A stretch of 64,000 nt of DNA from Trema orientale (lineage: Eukaryota > Streptophyta > Magnoliopsida > Rosales > Cannabaceae), in NCBI GenBank assembly GCA_002914845.1, contig JXTC01000080.1, positions 222,160-286,159 on the forward strand, written 5' to 3'. The position numbers and the translations under genes were made by a program. Each line of letters starts with the position of its first letter. The first letter of the stretch is position 1. This document shows positions 59,882-64,000 of this stretch, piece by piece. The notes beneath the pieces are model-generated. The model had not been told where the DNA came from, did no database searches, and saw only the letters and a list, made by a program, of their open reading frames with translations.

Positions 59882-60589
59882 AACCTTGAGTTGTGCTTCA
59901 GTGAACGAAAGTGACTAAGAATAATGAAGAGAGAAAAAGTTCAAAAGACCTGATTTATCCATCATTCTTGTGTATCTTACCTTTTCTGTATTAGCGTCTG
60001 TTCAGAATAAAAGAAAAGAGACCTTTTATATATTTGTTGGTTTGACTTGAAAGACATTTTCTTTAGGGCACAAATCAACCGAATAGTGTGAGACAGCTCA
60101 AACCAACACATCACCTGAATAGAACAGCAATGGATAACAACTTTCCCATGTTATCTTCATAGAGGATCTTCCTAGTCTTTGAACTGAATTCCCATGCCAA
60201 GGCTTTTAACGGAGTTGTTCAAGTTTCCTTGTGGATTATCAGGAAACAGAAGTTCTCTTTCATGTCTAAGGAGGTCTTTTCATGTTAGGAACAGGAAGAT
60301 TGGACTAACACCATTTGTGCACAGAGTCAAAAGATGTTTCAATGATATGGCATAGTGAGACACCGTTGTTCTAAAATTGGTCATTCCAACAAAAAACAAT
60401 GCTCCAATTGTCCAGAGAGTCCATTTACTAGGAAAATTACAATCCGAATTGAAGGCAGCACTCCTATGCTAGAAGTAGGACTTAAAGCACCTACTAATAA
60501 TATAGAACAAAATATAGAGTTCAAGAGTGTACACATTGCACGCGTTTCACTCTATGAATACCAAAACAAATGTACTGACAAGTAGTGAT
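59882..60589. other. 3' region between convergent monooxygenase and V-ATPase copy
   Basis: Similar to 63580-63851 in the right-hand unit, with shared words 'gaattgaaggcagcact' and 'cacctactaataatatagaa'. Likely 3' UTRs of the two convergent genes. Confidence 0.6.
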
Positions 60590-61510
60590 TCAAACTGCCT
60601 TTGCAGGCCAGGTTGCTTGAGCTTGCATGATTATTCCCACAATCACTCCAAGCAGCCTTAGTGCACTTTCGAAAATCTCGATCACAAGAATCTTAATGAA
60701 AAGAGAGGAATTTTTGGCATCAGGCAAAGCACAACTGCTTCCAATTATTCCAACGCATAATCTGTTGCCCAAAAGAACAAGTAAGTTAAAAAAAAGAAGA
60801 GAGGGGTGTTCATTCCGTCTGTTATGTATTGGTTCAACATGTAGTATGCTGACGTGGCAAAGAGTTGTGAAGTTAGTTGGAGTCAGCAGGCAGAAAGTCA
60901 ACAGTTGCTGAAGTTAGTTTTATCTGCTATTTTTTCTGTTTTCAATAGTAACTAAATGGGATCAGTTCTCTTTAGGCTATAAAAGGCTGGTTTTAGAGAG
61001 TTAAAAAAAAAAAAAAAAAAAAAAGCCAATGCGTAGAAACTGAGAGTTGAGTGCGTGAGATTTATCTGTAGAAGTGTGTTGGTGTGACTCCATAACTTGT
61101 ATTCAATTTTGTCCAAGAAGTCATAGTATTGACTGCTCACAAAGTAGATGTTGGTCTTTAGAAATAAGATCGAACCACCATAAACCTCATGTATTACTAT
61201 TCTGCTGTTGTGATTGTTTTGTTCAAGATTTCTGGTTTAAAGATTGTTCTTGAAGCGTGTTAGATCACTTTCGAGGTCAGATTTCCTATCATAGTCGATG
61301 ATGAAATATGAGAAATGAGTAAGATACGAACCCGAATTCGAGGTTAGCAAAGCCAACAATAATTCCAGAGGCAAAGATTGCATATCCTGCTACTCTAAGA
61401 TACTCCAATGCATATATATATGTGAATGCTACAATGACACCACAAGTAGCAAAGGCTTCGCAGAAAATAATGCTGCACAAGCATTTAATCAACTCAGTTT
61501 TTCGTATACC
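60590..61510 (-). pseudogene. decayed V-ATPase subunit c'' copy
   Basis: Left-hand copy of the V-ATPase proteolipid c'' gene. The last exon (60761-60590) reads LCVGIIGSSCALPDAKNSS to ILVIEIFESALRLLGVIVG and [14 protein letters not shown]-stop. An upstream piece (about 61510-61332) reads SIIFCEAFATCGVIVA then YAIFASGIIVGFANL. Against the family the stretch after 'GVIVA' (about 14 residues) is missing, and small residues of a membrane helix are replaced by Glu and Arg (IFESALRLLG against [10 protein letters not shown] in the copy at 63852-64000). First exons were not found before the next unit begins. I call it a pseudogene on this basis. Confidence 0.75.
60790..61290. other. insertion-like block inside the decayed V-ATPase copy
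   Basis: The intron between the two recognisable exons contains 'ggctataaaaggctgg' (TATA-like, near 60975), an A run at 61002-61023 and 'tgttatgtattgg' near 60819. It resembles the body of an old LTR, but no TG...CA ends with a target duplication were found. Confidence 0.3.
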
Positions 61511-61987
61511 AGAAGAGACAAGCGTAAACACAATTTCAATCCGTGCTTTTTGGTCAAAGCAACTTCTAAATGAAAACTGGGAAGTCTTTGAACTGGAGAA
61601 TCTACTAAACTGGAGTTTGAGCAACAAGAAATGAAGAATCTAAGTACTCTGTTTATTCAAGTTCAAGTGGAGTACAGACGAGAACGGTAACCCGAATTTC
61701 ATTTCGATGAAATTTATATATTTTACCATCTCGTTAGAACTTTAAAATACTTATTGTCGTTTTTCAATTTCATGTCTTTTTGAGATTATTGTGGTTGGTT
61801 TCAATGTTCTTTCTTGTTTTTTAGATGGTTGTCGTTTTCTCTATTGATGTCGTTTAATGTTTTCTTTTACGTTTTTCAGGTTGTTGCCGCTTCATTGTCA
61901 CTTGTCATTTACCGAATAATATCGTCATACCGTTGTTTACCAAGCACATCCTTTCTGTTTTCTTGTTGCCAACAAATGTCTCTTCTT

Positions 61988-62072
61988 TTCTTTTCTTTTT
62001 TTTTTTCCTCCTTTCCTTTTTCTTTTTTTCTTCTTCTTCTTCTTCTTTTTTTTTTTTTCCCCTTTTTTTCCC
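61988..62072. repeat. polypyrimidine (CTT/T)n tract
   Basis: About 85 bp of almost pure C/T on the plus strand. It abuts the point where similarity to exon 1 of the left monooxygenase begins (62074), so it marks the break that removed the start of the right-hand gene. Confidence 0.85.
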
Positions 62073-62073
62073 A

Positions 62074-63709
62074 CCTCTGGCTCAGCGCCTCATTCAGAGC
62101 TGGATTAAACAGCCCCAACTTCTCCACGACTCCACTTTACCCCTCACAATTGATCACGTCCGACTCTAGCTCTGGTATTTTAGTAGACTTCTTTATGCGT
62201 GGAAAACATAACAATAAGAACTGTGTACTCTTATTTTGTTATTTTGAGTAACGCTTTCAAAAATAAAGTTTGTCAATGCGTGTACTTTACTGCATTCAAA
62301 TTTCCAATGTTGATGTAGAACCAAGTAACGGATAGTGCAAAAAAGCTAAGCTGGACTTTGACAAGAGATGATGAGTTCAATTTCAGAGCAGCATATTGGG
62401 CCGACCTCCATGGCTTTCTATACAAAGCTCTTACCTCACATATTCCTTTGGGGGTCACCTTCTGCTCTCTTTCTCCGTCTCTAGTGACAAAAAATCAGAA
62501 AGTCAAGGCCAAAGTGCTTCAAACTTAGGAGACCCTTGAAATAGTTGGGGATTTGCTTGTTGCAGCTGATGGGTGTCTCTCTTCAATCCGTGGGAGTTTT
62601 CTCCCTGACCTTAAGTTGAGGTTAGTCCACTCAAAATCCCCACCCACCCCCCACCAAAAAAAAAAAAAAAGACAAAGTATAGCTTATGTATGCATTTGTA
62701 ATATGAAAACTCCTTTTGTAGGTATTCTGGGTATTGTGGGTGGAGGGGGTTCTTGATTTTTCCGGGAAGGAGGAATCAGATATCATTATGGGCATTAGAA
62801 AAGCCAACCCTGAGCTGGGCAAGTGCTTGTACGTGGACTTGGGTTCTGGTACTCACACAGTGATATACGAACTCCCCATGAAAAAAAACTCAACTGGATT
62901 TGGTATATAAACCAATCAAAACCTCAATTGAAGGTAATCACTATTCACTAGTCACAAAATACCCTTTCTTCTTTTTCCCCGGAATGATCATATTTTGCAG
63001 CCAACCTAATACTCGTGGAAAATAAAACTTAACAGGAAACTCAGTGACCATGAAAGTAAGCAATGACATGATTCAAAAGATGCACCAAGAAGCAGAGAAG
63101 ACCTGGGGTCCTGCTTTGGTGAGAGTAAAGCAAGAAACGAAAGAGCCTTTCGTGAATGTGATATATGACAGTAATCCTTTAGAGCGACTCTTTTGGGACA
63201 ATGTGGTGTTGGTTGGAGATGCAGCTCAACCCACCACTCCTCAGGGGCTGAGAAGCACCAACATGTCACTGCTGGACGTGGCGGTCTTAGGCGACTGTCT
63301 TGACAAGTGGGGATTAGACAACTTGGAATTGGCTCTTCATGAATACCAGTCCATTCGTTTACCTGTTGTCTCTAAACAAGTCTTGTATTCTAGGCGAATG
63401 GGACGCTTAAAACAGGGGTTGGTTCTGGAAGACCGCTTGCCTTTTGATCCAAAGGCTGCTTCTTATGAGGATTGTGAGGAGCTGCAACAGAAGAACACGC
63501 CTTTCTTTGCTGGTTCAATGATGTTATTCTTACATGACTGCCTAAGGATGAAGCGGGTTATCGGCAATGAAAGCTTTGAGTCGTGCTTTTGTGGTCGAAT
63601 GTGCCTAAATGATCAAGAGAGAACATCCAAAAACCAGATTTATCACTCCAATAGAAAACAATGCTCCCATTATCCAGAGATTCCATTTATTATGAAAATT
63701 ACAACCTGA
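62074..63709 (+). pseudogene. decayed FAD monooxygenase, right-hand copy
   Basis: Tandem copy of the gene at 58226-59881. Pieces by alignment: exon 1 remnant 62074-62157 (only the last 28 codons; the start codon and FAD-binding GGSIAG are gone), exon 2 62319-62620, exon 3 62722-62933, exon 4 63036-63709. Damage: small deletions and an insertion shift the frame in exon 2 between 62420 and 62500, an in-frame TAG stands at about 62527 where the left copy has GGG, exon 3 has a one-base loss near 62745, and the acceptor side of exon 4 is one base short. Exon 4 itself stays open and keeps LVGDAAQPTTPQG, with His of 'GDAAHP' changed to Gln. Not expected to make a working enzyme. Confidence 0.88.
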
Positions 63710-63851
63710 ATTGAAGGCAGCACTTCTATGCTAGGAGTAGGACTTAAAGCACCTACTAATAATATAGAACAAAATATAGAGTTCAAGACGGTACAGATTA
63801 CATGTATTTCACTCAGTGAATACCAAAACAAATGTACTGAAAAATAGTAAT

Positions 63852-64000
63852 TCACACTGCCTTTGCAGGCCATGTTGCTTGAGCTGACATGATTATTCCT
63901 ACAATCACTCCAAACAGTCCGAGTGCACTTCCGAAAATCTCAATCACGAGGATCTTCACGAAAAGTGAGGAGTTTTGGGCATCAGACAAGGCACAGCTGC
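63852..64000 (-). CDS. V-type H+-ATPase proteolipid subunit c'' (partial)
   Basis: Last exon of the proteolipid c'' subunit of the vacuolar H+-ATPase, part of the rotating membrane ring that carries protons. The visible 48 residues read [20 protein letters not shown], then [14 protein letters not shown] and [14 protein letters not shown]-stop. The conserved membrane Glu in [11 protein letters not shown] is kept, as are the small residues of the helix. The gene continues beyond the window end; frame at 64000 enters with two bases of the preceding codon. Intact as far as seen, in contrast to the copy at 60590-61510. It converges with the decayed monooxygenase. Confidence 0.9.
   Translation of the reverse strand, partial: SCALSDAQNSSLFVKILVIEIFGSALGLFGVIVGIIMSAQATWPAKAV

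Larger units (their letters stand above)
57060..64000. repeat. tandem segmental duplication (monooxygenase plus V-ATPase c'')
   Basis: Unit 1 (about 57060-61660) and unit 2 (about 61700 to beyond 64000) have the same order: a 'cttattgtcgttt..caa' upstream block (57131 and 61750), the monooxygenase (+), its shared 3' region and the V-ATPase c'' gene (-). Unit 2 lacks the LINE of unit 1 and most of exon 1. Confidence 0.85.

Noticed and set aside
60790-61290. Complete Copia-type LTR in the decayed V-ATPase copy
   Set aside because: A TATA-like box is present, but no TG...CA ends with equal 5-bp flanks could be found.
1-64000. CRISPR arrays, operons, bacterial-type signals, tRNA or rRNA genes
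   Set aside because: The window is plant nuclear DNA. Tandem repeats seen are microsatellites or minisatellites, and no tRNA or rRNA sequence was recognised by eye; a covariance-model scan would be needed to exclude tRNAs fully.

Overview
This is nuclear DNA from a flowering plant, most likely a eudicot. The reasons are spliced genes with GT-AG introns, AT-rich intergenic DNA full of MITEs, hAT, Mutator-like and PIF/Harbinger elements and solo LTRs, and plant-type proteins (a very-long-chain 3-ketoacyl-CoA synthase, a CCR4-6 deadenylase, plant H2A.Z). I cannot name the species. A single N beside a long A run at 35430 looks like an assembly scar.

Left part (1-18 kb). 1-5.3 kb holds repeats and no gene I recognise. 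A two-exon histone H2A.Z gene (+, 5383-7212) faces an intronless KCS11-like gene (-, 8372-9922). 10-18 kb is AT-rich, with a decayed hAT element, a Harbinger-type MITE that carries a second MITE, and short tandem duplications.

Middle (18.4-51 kb). A 15-exon CCR4 homolog 6 gene (-, 18486-26845) encodes 859 aa when spliced. Its intron 7 holds a 1.35-kb solo LTR, its last intron a MITE, and a Mutator-type MITE sits 77 bp upstream of its ATG. From 26.9 to 50.7 kb I find no host gene. The space is filled by a nested transposon cluster (28954-34084) in which two different hAT elements share one 8-bp target and the second contains a Harbinger element that contains a solo LTR, then a 3.0-kb solo LTR (38434-41449), then a Mutator-like element (42948-50713) split by a 4.9-kb hAT element.

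Right part (51-64 kb). NAA50 (+, 51412-53433, 164 aa), a small plastid-type protein of unknown function (-, 54986-56825, 212 aa) and an FAD-dependent monooxygenase (+, 58226-59881, 416 aa) follow. The monooxygenase and a convergent V-ATPase subunit c'' gene form a tandem segmental duplication. In the left unit the monooxygenase reads open and the V-ATPase copy is decayed. In the right unit the monooxygenase is decayed and the V-ATPase copy looks sound, but it runs off the window end. CCR4-6, NAA50 and this monooxygenase appear to be neighbours in Arabidopsis (At5g11350, At5g11340, At5g11330, from memory), so the 24-kb gap between the first two here is mainly transposon growth in a conserved gene block.
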